Notes: generated from the letters alone by a model not told the origin. 64,000 nucleotides of DNA from Argopecten irradians (GCF_041381155.1 NC_091149.1:14276609-14340608); one strand, 5' to 3'. Counted from the stretch's first letter, positions 20,901-31,832 are shown. Translations and numbers: made by a program.

Positions 20901-23790
20901 GAAAGCACATTTTGAACTTCTTCTCAAGTTCTACCGGTGCGATTTGGCTGAAACTTGCATGAAATGATCCTGACATGGTCCCGACAAAGTGTTGTTATTT
21001 TTCGGGTCGATCCGAAATCCAAGATGGCCACCACAGCCGCCATCTTGAAAATACATTTTGAACTTCTTCTCAAGTTCTACCGGTGTAACCGGGCTGAAAC
21101 TTGCATGAAATGATCCTGACATGGTCCCGACAAAGTGTTGTTATTTTTCGGGTCTATCCGAAATCCAAGATGGCCGCCACAGCCGCCATCTTGAAAACAC
21201 ATTTTGAACTTCTTCTCAAGTTCCACCGGTGCGATTTGGCTGAAACTTGCATGAAATGATCCTGACATGGTCCCGACAAAGTGTTGTTATTTTTTGGGTC
21301 GATCCGAAATCCAAGATGGCCGCCACAGCCGCCATCTTGAAAACACATTTTGAACTTCTTCTCAAGTTCTACCGGTGCGATTTGGCTGAAACTTGCATGA
21401 AATGATCCTGACATGGTCCCGACAAAGTGTTGTTATTTTTCGGGTCAATCCGAAATCCAAGATGGCCGCCAAAGCCGCCATCTTGAAAGCACATTTTGAA
21501 CTTCTTCTCAAGTTCTACTGGTGCGATTTGGCTGAAACTTGCATGAAATGATCCTGACATGGTCCCGACAAAGTTGTTATTTTTCGGGTCGATCCGAAAT
21601 CCAAGATGGCCGCCACAACCGCCATCTTGAAAACACATTTTGAACTTCTTCCCAAGTTCTACCGGTGCGATTTGGCTGAAACTTGCATGAAATGATCCTG
21701 ACATGGTCCCGACAAAGTGTTGTTATTTTTTCGGGTCGATCCGAAATCCAAGATGGCCGCCACAGCCGCCATCTTGAAAACACATTTTGAACTTCTTCTC
21801 AAGTTCTACCTGTGCGATTTGGCTGAAACTTGCATGAAATGATCCTGACATGGTCCCGACAAAGTGTTGTTATTTTTCGGGTCGATCCGTAATCCAAGAT
21901 GGCCGCCAAAGCCGTCATCTTGAAAACACATTTTGAACTTCTTCTCAAGTTCTACCAGTTTGATTTGGCTGAAACTTGCATGAAATGATCCTGACATGGT
22001 CCCGACAAAGTGTTGTTATTTTTCGGGTCAATCCGAAATCCAAGATGGCTGCCACAGCCGCCATCTTGAAAACACATTTTGAACTTCTTCTCAAGTTCTA
22101 CCAGTGCGATTTGGCTGAAACTTGCATGAAATGATCCTGACATGGTCCCGACAAAGTGTTGTTACATCTCTGGTTGATCCCAAATCGAAGATGGCTACCA
22201 TGGCACTATATCTAATTAACTTCCTACATGTTAAGGCCCTTTGGCCTCTTGTTTGAAAGAAAATTTGTTGAAAGAAATTGAAAATGATCCTGACATTGTC
22301 CTGACAAAGTGACACCATATGAAATTAAATTTACCATTGCCAAGGTAGTCAGATGACCGGTAAGGCCCTTTGGGCCTCTTGTTAAATTTGAATATGTCTT
22401 AATAAAAATTCACATCATGAAAGAAAAATTGTCCTTACTTGAATGTACTTTTCAAGATCATAGTGCTTGCAAAATCGCTTGATGTAATTGAAGACTTCCT
22501 CTCTGTGCAAATATGACGAGGATTTCTCCGGTTCTGTGTTCGGAAATCCTGGGAATTCCATCAATTGTCTTGGGAAGTTGCCTCTGCAAACATCAAAATT
22601 TTAAATGACAATTTATATAACACCTGGGAAACAAAAGGCAAATATCACAGAATTCTATCTATATATTGATTGTGACGTCATCAATTTGCGCTCCAAAGCA
22701 ATGTAATATAATCGCACACATAGGAAACTCTATATGCATAAAATATGAGCTCACTTGGGGCGACATGATTCAGTGATATAGCACTATAAAATGGCAAGAG
22801 TTCCACAAGACAAGAAGACACAACACGAATATACCACAGTCCCGCAATCTCCCAAAACACACTTCATACACGCTACACATAGCATACATGGGAAGTCGTC
22901 CTTACATGCCCGTGACTGTTAATAGGACGTTAATTTAATCTAACGGGCCCGAGACAGGTACTGTTCTGACCGCTGCTATTTCTCTGGGTACTCCGGGTTA
23001 CCTCCACCAACAAACCTGGCACGTCCTCAAATGACCATGTCTGTTAATATTAACTAATAAAATCTTAACCCAATTAATCAAATAAACAAACAAACGATAG
23101 AAAATAGTGAATTACAACGGTTTTACAACCAGCATATCTTCAGGTTGGGGGATATTCCAATTTATATCCATGTTTTATGACAGCAATGGTCGAAAACAAT
23201 AAAATCGAATGTGTACTTGATCTGACAGACACAACCTTTCTAGAATTAATTACAGATCCTTTATTTGGCCCACCTCTTTGAACATCGAATGTATGGCACA
23301 AGCATTATATACAAATCAATCTGACGTCTATATGGTGTTTCAAAGCGTTTATGGTAGCAATCCTCACAGTTATTTATGACAAGTAGCGATTTAAATAAAT
23401 GATGCTGGACGTCGGACATACAGCGAACATATTGATGCGTCTATATGAATTAGTTTACACGTCATTCGGGCCAGGTGGCATCGCCGTCCTTACATAACCA
23501 TTGCTGTTAATAGGACATTAATTTAAGCAAACAAACAAGGTGACATCGACTAAGAATGTTACATTTAACAACTGCACTTACATTAGATCCCGGTACATAC
23601 TAGAAAACACGTTCATCCCGAACTCATCCTTGTCCGCGTTCTCATTATACAGCCATACACCGCCTATATCACATCCTCTTTCAAAACACTTGATGATGTA
23701 CTTCCTATCTGATGACAGTAAGTTCCTTATCGTAGCCAGACCAGAAATTCCGGCACCTATTACTGCAACGCGACGAGCTTGCTCCGACAT
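17921..23790 (-). CDS. Flavin-containing monooxygenase 1 (FMO GS-OX / senecionine N-oxygenase-like)
   Basis: NADPH- and FAD-dependent monooxygenase that oxygenates nitrogen or sulfur centres. Five coding exons with GT/AG borders: 23582-23790, 22439-22583, 19621-19751, 19051-19228 and 17921-18544 (TAA at 17921). They join to 428 codons plus stop, the length of the short invertebrate/plant-like FMOs. MSEQ is chosen as the start because FMO3 begins at the same point; an upstream in-frame Met at 23880 exists. FAD motif GAGISG at residues 12-17, with Glu37 and GGVW soon after; VCTG at 159-162; FMO signature FQGEIIHSKNY at 178-188; NADPH motif GAAFSG at 203-208 (Ala replaces the usual second Gly; FMO2 has GAGFSG); CTGY at 269-272. 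No C-terminal membrane segment is seen, so it is probably soluble. Intron 2 carries a large Helentron-like element. Exact substrate unknown. Confidence 0.9.
19890..22383 (+). mobile_element. Helentron-like element H3 inside FMO1 intron 2
   Basis: The 5' end has a short palindrome TGACCCGAAGGGTCA, then a GC-rich run of CCGTGCGCCGT-type repeats (19930-20025). The central array is 15 units of 146 bp. The 3' end carries a hairpin AAGGCCCTTTGGCCTCTTGTT-like block, present twice (about 22230-22253 and 22360-22383). FMO2 intron 2 is only 219 bp and lacks it (2,687 bp in FMO1), so it is a clean presence/absence insertion. The design matches Helentron-like elements with central satellites. Confidence 0.75.
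20030..22165. repeat. 146-bp tandem repeat, about 15 units
   Basis: Units start near 20061, 20207, 20353, 20500, 20646, 20792, 20938, 21084, 21230, 21376, 21522, 21665, 21812, 21959 and 22105. Each carries the inverted pair CAAGATGGC...GCCATCTTG. The repeated minus-strand ORFs starting MSGSFHASFS are products of the repeat; 146 is not divisible by three, so each stops within a unit or so. They are not genes. Confidence 0.95.
22785..22945 (+). repeat. SINE-like copy in FMO1 intron 1
   Basis: 'gcactataaaatggcaagag', 'atctcccaaaacacac' and 'gttaataggacgttaat' follow the family order on the plus strand. It lies antisense to FMO1. Confidence 0.7.
22955..23095 (+). repeat. Core-type SINE joined to the AAAC tail
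   Basis: The core at 22976-23011 (TTTCTCTGGGTACTCCGG) matches the core in the tRNA-derived SINE at 6240-6428. It is followed by a tail of the other family ('aaatgaccatgtctgttaat', then AAAC repeats). This shows that the two SINE types share a 3' tail. Confidence 0.65.
23375..23472 (-). mobile_element. Helentron-like 5'-end remnant in FMO1 intron 1
   Basis: 'gacaagtagcgatttaaa', 'ggacgtcggaca' and 'gtcattcgggccagg' form a reverse-oriented, eroded 5' end of the H1/H2 type. A counterpart sits in FMO2 at 36900-36990, so it predates the duplication. Confidence 0.5.
23484..23537 (+). repeat. 5'-truncated SINE tail with 11-bp target duplication
   Basis: A 54-bp piece with 'gctgttaataggacatta' ends in CAAACAAACA. 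It is flanked by AGGTGGCATCG (23473-23483) and AGGTGACATCG (23538-23548), an 11-bp duplication with one mismatch. FMO2 has a single copy of the site near 36983. This fixes the element's 3' end and shows insertion by target-primed reverse transcription. Confidence 0.8.
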
Positions 23791-24061
23791 GGCAATTTGT
23801 AATTTCTGTTCGGTGTCTTTCAGTAGGAAACTAATAAAGCGAAATTTCACTGATCCACTACTAAGCTGTGAGAGGTGCATAAGTTATGCTATACACATAT
23901 AGTGCATCGAGACTGATTTATGTATGGTTACGTAATATTGATGTAAACTGGGTCAGGTGTACGTTTATTTTTGTGCCCATATCGTGTTTAGACTAAATTC
24001 CGTTTCGGAAATGTCATGTGTTATTCCTCAAAGTATCCCTGTATTAGACCATAACAAGTAT

Positions 24062-24495
24062 ATATTTGTTTGTTTGTTTGATTATTCAACGTCCTATTAA
24101 CAACCAGGGTCATGTAAGGACGGCCTGCCGTGTATGCAGTGTGGATCATGTATAAAGTGTGTTTTGTGTGTTTTGGGAGACTTCGGTATGTTCGGGTTGT
24201 GTTTTCTTGTATAGTGGAACTCTTGCCCTTGTTACAATGATATACCATTAAAGCATGCCGCCGAAGACACCAAGCAACACACCCCACCAAGTCCGTGATA
24301 AGTGTTTTGGGAGACTGCGGTATAGTCATGTTGTGTCATATTGTATAATGGAACTGTTGCCCTTTTATAGTGATATATCACTGAAGCAAGCTGACGAAGA
24401 CACCAAATCAACATACCCCACCCGGTCACATTATACTGACAACAGGCGAATCAGTCGTCCCACTCCCTTAATGCTGAGCGATAAGGCCAGTTTCC
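24062..24495 (-). repeat. SINE-like copy upstream of FMO1, with internal duplication
   Basis: TTTG repeats start the copy at the left. The segment from 'gttttgggagact' to 'acaccaa' occurs twice (about 24165-24280 and 24302-24410). Its left end coincides with the end of similarity between the FMO1 and FMO2 upstream regions. Confidence 0.75.
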
Positions 24496-24653
24496 GTTAG
24501 GTAATCTCAATACAGAACATGTATTGGAAAGTTGAAGTGTGTCATATTTGCCCATGTCTTTACTTACATAGTTGTATATTTTCAGTTTGTGCCGTTTCGT
24601 AAATAGACATAGAAATGTATGAGGAATAGTATTGCACTTTACACCATCAACGT

Positions 24654-25288
24654 TCGCTAACCACTGGAGACAGAGCATAAATAATATTTATCATTTGGAA
24701 AATGTTTAATCGTAATACATATATAATAATTAATCGTAATACATATATAATAATTTGTTTTGCTTTTGTTGTCTGCGCTATCAGTACCCCATTCCATATC
24801 GGGCATAGTGTCGTGGGCTATTTTCGGGATGCAGTTAATAATTTTAAATACTTTTATATTGAGGTAAAATAAGAAGCTCAAACTTTTCAATGATGGTAAT
24901 AGTGTAAAGTAAGTAACTTTTGTTACTGAAGAAAATACGTACTCTTCTGCTCGTGTTTTTAATAGATAAAATTGCCATTCGTAGGGGGTGTAGCATATTT
25001 GATATTAAGGTAATTCATTAACTTAAATATTTCATTCACATGATTTAATATTGTAAACAGGAGCAGATGAACTACTATATTTTTGCATTAACAAAATGAA
25101 CTCACTAGACTTACACTATTACTATGATTAAAACGTTTGAGCTTCTTATTTCAAATCAAATTATGAATTGCATCCAGAAAAAAAAGGATGGCACTATGCC
25201 CCTATACACCGAAAGCAAAACGTGTTAGAGTATAAGTCATTATCCAGATAATAATTATTATGAATACTATGTCGGTGGTGAAGCAGAT
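24654..25288. mobile_element. Inverted pair of TTAA-type MITEs (copies D and E)
   Basis: Copy D (24654-25004, minus orientation) ends at a TTAA (25005-25008). Copy E (about 25020-25288, plus orientation) ends with GTCGGTGGTGAAGCAGA before a TTAA at 25289. The two lie in opposite orientation with only about 15 bases between them and could fold on each other. Both are degenerate relative to copies A and B. Confidence 0.6.
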
Positions 25289-26503
25289 TTAAAGTTAGGG
25301 ATTTATTTATGTTCTCTGTTATGCTTTCTTTTGAAATATTTTACGTTTATATGAAACGCATTCTTTTTTCAATGTAAATTATCCTATCAAAGTAATTTTG
25401 TCCTATACTTAAAGTCCAATTATGTTTTTATGAATGCTCTACAAACTAAACATCGATGATCCTTATGAATTTATCTTTACTTAATTTTGTTCAGATATGT
25501 ACAGTTTCGACAAAAATGCATATTAAAAATATCTATAGATAGAACACGTAAATGTGTATGCCTGAATATAGCTTATGTGCATGAACGTACCCGGATGATC
25601 ACCAGGATAATCCCAGCGACATCACGGGGAAATGTAGAACATGTTTATATTTATTCAATGTTTTACAATGTTTATCCTTATAAAACTGGCTCTTCTTTCC
25701 AAAATAAAAACACAAAACTTCAGTAGAACTGTAAACTCCATTCTGACGACTTTTAACACGCACTTGTACGCCAAAACTACAAAAGAGCGAAGTATTACCA
25801 AGTAGAGAAAAACACTCAGTTTCCTCTAAATCGAGCGCGTGTACCCGCTTCGCTCTTACCTGTGTAAAGTGCATTGTATGGTCTCGTGCAAAACTGTTTG
25901 TTTGCTTAATACTTACTTTAATGTTTAAAGAGACTCATTTATAGAAACGACAAAAATAAGATGACAATGCATTTGCGTCGTCTGTCAATATCTATCAGTT
26001 GACAAACATACCTTGGGTCAAAAGTTATACAAAGCGGTTCCCATATGTGATGTTTACCTACGTGTGGACTGTGGCACCAACAGACCGTAACAACGGAATC
26101 CCCAATCATTGCTACAATCCTGATTAACTACGACATTTTTAATTAAGAAATATCGCCATAAGGATATCAAATCTATCATTTTACGAAATGTGGTATTTTT
26201 TCCGATTAAATATATTACGAAAACATAATGGGACTTTAATGCAAACTGTACTGAATATCTTCTCATTATGCATAATAAAAAGATTTCAGCAAAATTTACA
26301 CGAAAAATAAAACCAAAATTCGGGTCGTAAATTTACTCAGCAATTTTGCTACATTGATTCTTTTATTCATAATAAATACGTACTTTTTATCAAATTAACA
26401 AATGGGAAGGGGAGGCAACTGTTACTGAATACTGAAAGTTGGGGCATGAGATATATTTATGTAACATTACATAACTTTTCATTGTGGAGAAGTGTATACT
26501 TAC
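25289..26503. other. Gene-free DNA between FMO1 and the orphan exon
   Basis: No exon was recognised. 25293-25410 is the reverse complement of 61900-62013 apart from scattered changes; in both places the similarity adjoins a TTAA-MITE end. Confidence 0.5.
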
Positions 26504-26742
26504 ATAAGATCTCTGTACATAATAGAAAACACGGGCATGCCGTACTCATCAGTATGTGTGTTTTCGTTATACAGCCATACACCACCCACATCACTTCCTC
26601 TTTCAAAACATGTCGGGATATACTTCCTTTCTGAATGCAATACATTCTTTAACGAAGCTAGACCTGAGATACATTCTTTAACGAAGCTAGACTTGAGATA
26701 CCAGCACCTATCACTGCGACACGACGGCCTTTTTTCCGACAT
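26504..26742 (-). pseudogene. Orphan FMO first exon, damaged
   Basis: A stand-alone copy of FMO exon 1 with an intact-looking donor (AT|GTAAGT at 26504) but no following FMO exons before FMO1. The second half reads as in functional FMOs (KYIPTCFERGSDVGGVW, TDEYGMPVFSIMYRDL), closest to FMO3. The first half has a frameshift in an A-run after MSEK plus a tandem duplication of 29 bp. Together these add 30 bases, so the frame is open end to end, but the FAD motif GAGISG is out of frame and lost. The length is 239 bp against 209 bp in FMO1 and FMO3. It could be the relic of a lost gene copy or, less likely, an alternative first exon of FMO1. Confidence 0.8.
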
Positions 26743-26939
26743 TGTGCTTAAAATCCGCTGTACGAAATGACGGTTTCACAAGAGGGAATGGCTCAGGTCA
26801 ATGAACTACATGTATGTGACACGTGAAAAACACAGCGTGGTGCTTGATCAGTAATATCAGTTAATTAATGTCACGTAACAGTGGCAAAAAGTGGGTCATT
26901 TATATATTTACATTAGTCGCTATATATGCGTCTTAACTA

Positions 26940-27215
26940 TCATACATTGTACATTTCGTCCCCGATTATATTTGTACTATGCTCCGTTTCATAAATACCT
27001 CCTATAATAGTTGCAAAATTATACTCTGTTTCGTAAATATACCCGTTTATATATATAATTATAACTATTTCTGTTTCGTTAATATCAAAACTATGCGCTG
27101 TTTCATAAATGTCCCTGATTATATATGAACTGTTGCCCGTTTCATAAATGTCACCATGCACGTCTGAACACAGTCCTGTTCGTACATGTCCCTGAGTATG
27201 TATGTAACTATATAT
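26940..27215. repeat. Degenerate minisatellite, unit about 36-42 bp
   Basis: Repeats of 'gtttcataaat' with an AT-rich spacer occur about six times with variable length. The minus-strand ORF with recurrent YETE is a by-product. Confidence 0.6.
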
Positions 27216-28206
27216 GTCTCTGCATTTTATTATATATTACAAATATTACAGGATCATTAATATACACGCAGTACACCCAGTGTCTCGCATGTATCAATCT
27301 TCAATGGGTTTCTCATCAAAGAGAATAAGGTCTGTTTTTTAAAGTTATAACTTGTTTTATCACTTAAATAACCTTCTTTAAACATGAAAAAACCAATGTG
27401 ACAGATGATGCCATATATTCAATATAAAGACATGTCACGAAAACTTGTACCGCTCAAATTCAGTTTCCTCATTTTTAGTTCAAATCTCACAAAATTTTAC
27501 CTGCGAAAATTACCGTGTATATAGTATTATGTTTCCTGCTATGTTAACAACCTCTATCACATAACTGGTTCGTCCAGTCATGTTATGCGACCATGTCAGA
27601 CACATAACACTAATAACACTATTATGACGTCACATTTAGATTTGACGTCATAATATCTGTATGACGTCGCATGATTGTTTCAGTAGACGGAAACGTCACA
27701 TTCTAGCCTTATTTCTAATGTTTTCTATAGAGACGAAATTTAAAGTTTTGCTTATATTTCTATTTTAGATGCACCACCGCCGTCATCGCATAATCGACAA
27801 GTGGCATATCAAATTATTGAACTAGTTTGATAAATTACATTACATTGTCACTATTGTAAATTTGGCGAACATTGATCTCCGTGTTTACATACGGACTTCG
27901 GGACATTAAGTAGCCGCGAAAGAAAATTGGTTGACACTGCTGATATTACAACGCCAAACATATATATAAGATATGAAGCTCGGATTTAAAGATATCATAA
28001 GGAATGAAAAAGATATTGATTATATTTTATTGATGCACATAAAAGGCAACATTGATGTTCGGCAACGGTGTTAATATTTCTTTCAATGTACATAGAATAT
28101 ACAAGTTATCCGAGCATATGTGTAATTGATAATTGATATAAAACAATATTTATATTAGTGATTTAAATGATTTGTTACGAAAATTTAATTGATCTTTTGA
28201 GTTTAA
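27216..28206. other. Downstream flank of FMO2, no gene
   Basis: 27240-27560 matches 16785-17110 downstream of FMO1. TGACGTCA occurs at 27624-27631 and 27643-27650, and TGACGTCG at 27662-27669. 28060-28200 matches 17365-17475. No exon was seen. Confidence 0.6.
27624..27669. promoter_or_regulatory. CRE-like cluster
   Basis: Two exact TGACGTCA palindromes and one TGACGTCG lie within 46 bases, with 19-base spacing between each start. The site is about 0.5 kb downstream of FMO2 and about 0.9 kb upstream (in the minus direction) of the orphan exon. Function not established. Confidence 0.35.
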
Positions 28207-29639
28207 TTAATTTTCGATTATGAACGATTTTCCGTCTTCTGAAAATTTAAATTTCTTTTCGCGATAGGTTCCCAGATTGTTTTTGATTCCATGATTGATA
28301 ACAAACTCTGCTAGTTTTTCAAAGACGTCAGGGCTTGGTGCGACTCCAGCTAGCTTCGCAAACTCCCTGTCAAGTTGCCAGGTCTGTTCATTCATCGAGA
28401 ATAAATGCGGTTTATCACCTCTCTGTTTTCTTAACTCGAAATCATTGTCAATATCCTTCAGCATTTCTGTTTCAGAGGGAAGAATGGCATCGCCATCCAA
28501 CACGCGAACCGCATATTTAGACATTATGTGTCCCAGTCCAAAGTGGTGAACTAATTCTAATATTCCGATAAAGAACAAATTTGAATATTTTGCATTGACA
28601 ACGTGCTTGTATAAAGGTGTGACCTTGTCCCTGGTTGCAGTGATGACGTCATCACTTAGAAACGGAAAGCTGTATCGATATCCGGTGCATACAAGCAACG
28701 CATCCACTTCCGCTTCCGTGTCATCAAGGAACATAACCGTCTTCTGTTTCATCCGCTTAATTCCTGGCTTCTGAGAGACATTTTCGGGTAGAACAGATTC
28801 CAGACGATCTTGGTTGTGGCTTAGGAAAATCTGTTAAAATACAGGAATATATATTAAGGTGTTTTACACAATACAAAAAAATCTAGGGAATACTAGCCGC
28901 AGCATACAGAAAGAAAAGAAAACATTTCTGTAGCTTGATCGGCTATTAGATCGGCGCACATGATAGGCCATGTGCCACACAAGTAACGCTCTTAGTTACT
29001 GGATTTTTTTTTCTTATTTTCTTAAATTGTTTGTTGTCAAGATATAACATAGTTTTGTTTTGTTTGTGAAATATTGATAACTTTAGTACAGGTGTTTTTT
29101 TAGGAATTTAAATTTACCGCTGTAAAGTATTCCCTGTTGGATAAATTGTATACCCGTTCTGTGGAGTTTACCTGTAGGAAGCCGGGTGAGCATTTTTAGT
29201 CAATCAGAATTAAGCAAGCCCAATCTCCGGGCAGTGTAAAAAACAATTTATACTCATGGGCGACATGCTGCATTGTTTCGGCACAATGTTGGTTCGGAAG
29301 AACAGGTTTTTTTTATTGTTCACCTTTGAAATATGAGTTCACACTATGTAACACCATTATAACATTGCATATTCATGCATTTTGAATGTCAGTCGATAAT
29401 ATGGGAATATTTTGATATGTTATGTGTAGACACTCGAGCACGTGGGTGAAATTTATGAAGGTAAATATACTTCACTTTTCTGTAGAATTATTTTACTATG
29501 GTATTCAACGTTCACTTAGTTATATAAGATTACTCTTTGACGTTTTGCAGCCGTTACGGTAAAACATTTCGATACTTTGTATATTGTGTAAACTCAGTGG
29601 AAACCGTAAAGTCACGAAAGTAAGTTTTAATTTCCTGTG

Positions 29640-29960
29640 TCACCGGAAGCTTCTGCAAATATTTAAACAAATATTTGAGTGATAGTCAAGGTTAAATTTT
29701 GGTCTGACCGACTCCAGAAAAACAGTATCATGGGGAAGAACAGTGGTAGTGATCTGACCAGGATATCTGACTATGGCGTAGCAGTAATCGATGGGCGATG
29801 ACCTGTAGAACCAAGGCATTATGAGGGCACGTCTATTGCTGACCACACCAACCATCCCCCGCGGCTCATCTTCATGCGGAACATCAACGCAGAGGTTATA
29901 CATCCGGGATTCTCGCGCCGAAACTGGCTCATCTTGATGGAATACGGTAACACACTACAG
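29640..29960 (-). other. Unrecognised ORF fragment, possibly transposon-derived
   Basis: A minus-strand open frame of about 100 codons within FMO2 intron 4, reading VFHQDEPVSARESRMYNLCV near its start and PHDTVFLESVRPKFNL near its end. Its composition is protein-like and richer in varied residues than neighbouring noncoding ORFs. No family was recognised. It has no clear start: a stop lies just upstream of the VFHQ segment. It could be a decayed transposon gene. Confidence 0.3.
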
Positions 29961-30017
29961 TGGCTCCCATATGTGATAAACTGAACTGAACTGTGTAATG
30001 TGAAATGTGTATTATTT

Positions 30018-30547
30018 TTGTTTGTTTGTTTGATTAATTAACGTCCTATTAACAACTATGGTTAGGTAAGGACGGCCTCCCATGTATGCGGTATGTTGCG
30101 TGTATGTTGTGCGAGGTGCGTGTTATGGGAGACTGCGGTATATTCGTGTTGTGTCTTCTTGTATGGTGGAACTCTTGCCCTTGTTACAATGATATACTAT
30201 TGAAGCATGCCGCCGAAGACACCAAACAACACACCCCAGCCGGTCACATTATAATGACAACGGGCGAACCAGTCGTCACACTCCTTGTATGCTGAGCGCT
30301 AAGCAGGAGCAGAAACTACCCCTTTTATGGACTTTGGTGTGTCTCGGCCAGGCGACAGAACCCAAAGCCTTCCTCACAGGGGCGAACACTCAACTCAAGG
30401 CCAAAAGTGAGGCGGTGCCAAGGGAGGCAATAGGAAAGATCAAGTTAGTTAGGAAGAAGAGAAAAGAAAAGATCCTAAATTTAGTCGCTTTTTACGATAA
30501 TGCAATAGGGACAGCAGGTACAATTTTAACGCCCTACCTGCAGGGCC
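30018..30547 (-). repeat. SINE-like element, near full length
   Basis: Runs from the TTTG end at 30018 to the complement of the element's 5' end ('gtacaattttaacgccctac' near 30519). About 530 bp, the same extent as 36229-36740. It carries the motif 'gggcgaaccagtcgt', whose complement includes a B-box-like GGTTCGCCC. Confidence 0.8.
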
Positions 30548-30662
30548 AGCAATGTGTATTAATACAGAGGATTATAACTTCTTGAAGAGACACTAAACTC
30601 TCATTGTATGGTGACACTTTGGTTAAACTAGTCTTTATTTTAGTCTTGAGTGTAGGACAGAA

Positions 30663-30880
30663 TGTTTGATTTATTAACGTACTATTAACAGCTATGGTCA
30701 TGTAAGGACGGCCTCCCATGTATGCGGTGTGTTGCGTGTATGTTGTGCGAGGTGAATGTACTGGGAGACTGCGGTATGTTCGTGTTGTGTCTTCTTGTAT
30801 AGTGGAACTGTTGCCCTTTTTATAGTGCTATATCACTGAAGCATGCTGCCGAAGACACCAAACAACACACCCCACCCGTT
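30663..30880 (-). repeat. SINE-like copy, truncated
   Basis: 'tgatttattaacgtac' through 'gaagacaccaaacaacacac' in family order. It lies about 115 bp from the near full-length copy, in the same orientation. Confidence 0.75.
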
Positions 30881-31832
30881 GTAGGGAATTATATTCTATT
30901 CACTAATAGAGAATGGAATACTGCGTGAACTTGCAGGAATGTAAAGATAATTGCATTAAGTCTTTATCTAGTCAAGTCCATTCAGATATGCAGTATAGTA
31001 ATCCTCAGTAGCCACAGCAGCTGGTATTGTTATTTATCTTATCTGGCTGGTGGTTACTTGGAAGAATGTCTGATATTATGTAATTTTACTGATGTTGTTT
31101 AGTTTTATAAAAAATGGTGTTTGAAATTTATTTTCGTGTTCTAGTATTCTACTCAATAAGTCGCACCAGGCCTTCGGTTAACTCTACTTTTGTAATGTAC
31201 ATTTTAGTTTTATTTTGGCAGCATTTACACGAAAATTACACAAGAATTGGCATATACACGTTATATCAATTTCAATATGGTCAAGTAGGCATACAAAATA
31301 TCACTATTTTAAACAGGGAATAATATTTTGCGTACCTTCATAATTTCAGCGATATACTATGAATTAAATGGTGAAATATACATATGCATCACCAGAGGGC
31401 AAGAAAACTAACTGAATTCCCATACAAAATAACTCTTCCTCGAGTTTCGCAGGATGGAAAAGGACAATTCCTGGTTGAATATAAAACATATATAGTATTC
31501 ATGTATTATTAGTGAGTTACCTGCGGTGCATACGGAGCTAAAGCGAACGACAAGTCCGTGCCAGAGAAACCAGCACCCAATATCACTATTCTCTCGTTGG
31601 CAAACTTCTCAGGAATTCGATAGTTCTTGCTGTGGATTATCTCCCCTTGAAACTGTTCAACGCCGTCAATATCCGGTATGTATGGTGTGTGCTGATGGCT
31701 GAAGAAAAAGGAATATAATTCACTTGTCATTACAAAAGTCGTTAAGGAATTTTAAGCTGCGTCGTAAGGGAATAACTAACCGTTTGCTTGGCATCTTAAT
31801 AACAGCGTCTGCCATACCAGCACCGTGAGAAC

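Larger units (their letters stand above)
29035..31205. mobile_element. Insertion of about 2.2 kb in FMO2 intron 4
   Basis: FMO1 and FMO2 intron 4 align on both sides of this block ('aaattgtttgt' on the left; 'cagcatttacac' on the right) but not within it. It contains SINE-like copies at 30018-30547 and 30663-30880 and the unrecognised ORF at 29640-29960. The rest is unclassified; it may be a composite of several insertions. Confidence 0.55.

Noticed and set aside
20055..21997. A family of about a dozen 63-residue proteins (MSGSFHASFS...)
   Set aside because: They are the same phase of a 146-bp tandem repeat inside a mobile element; each stops because the period is not a multiple of three.
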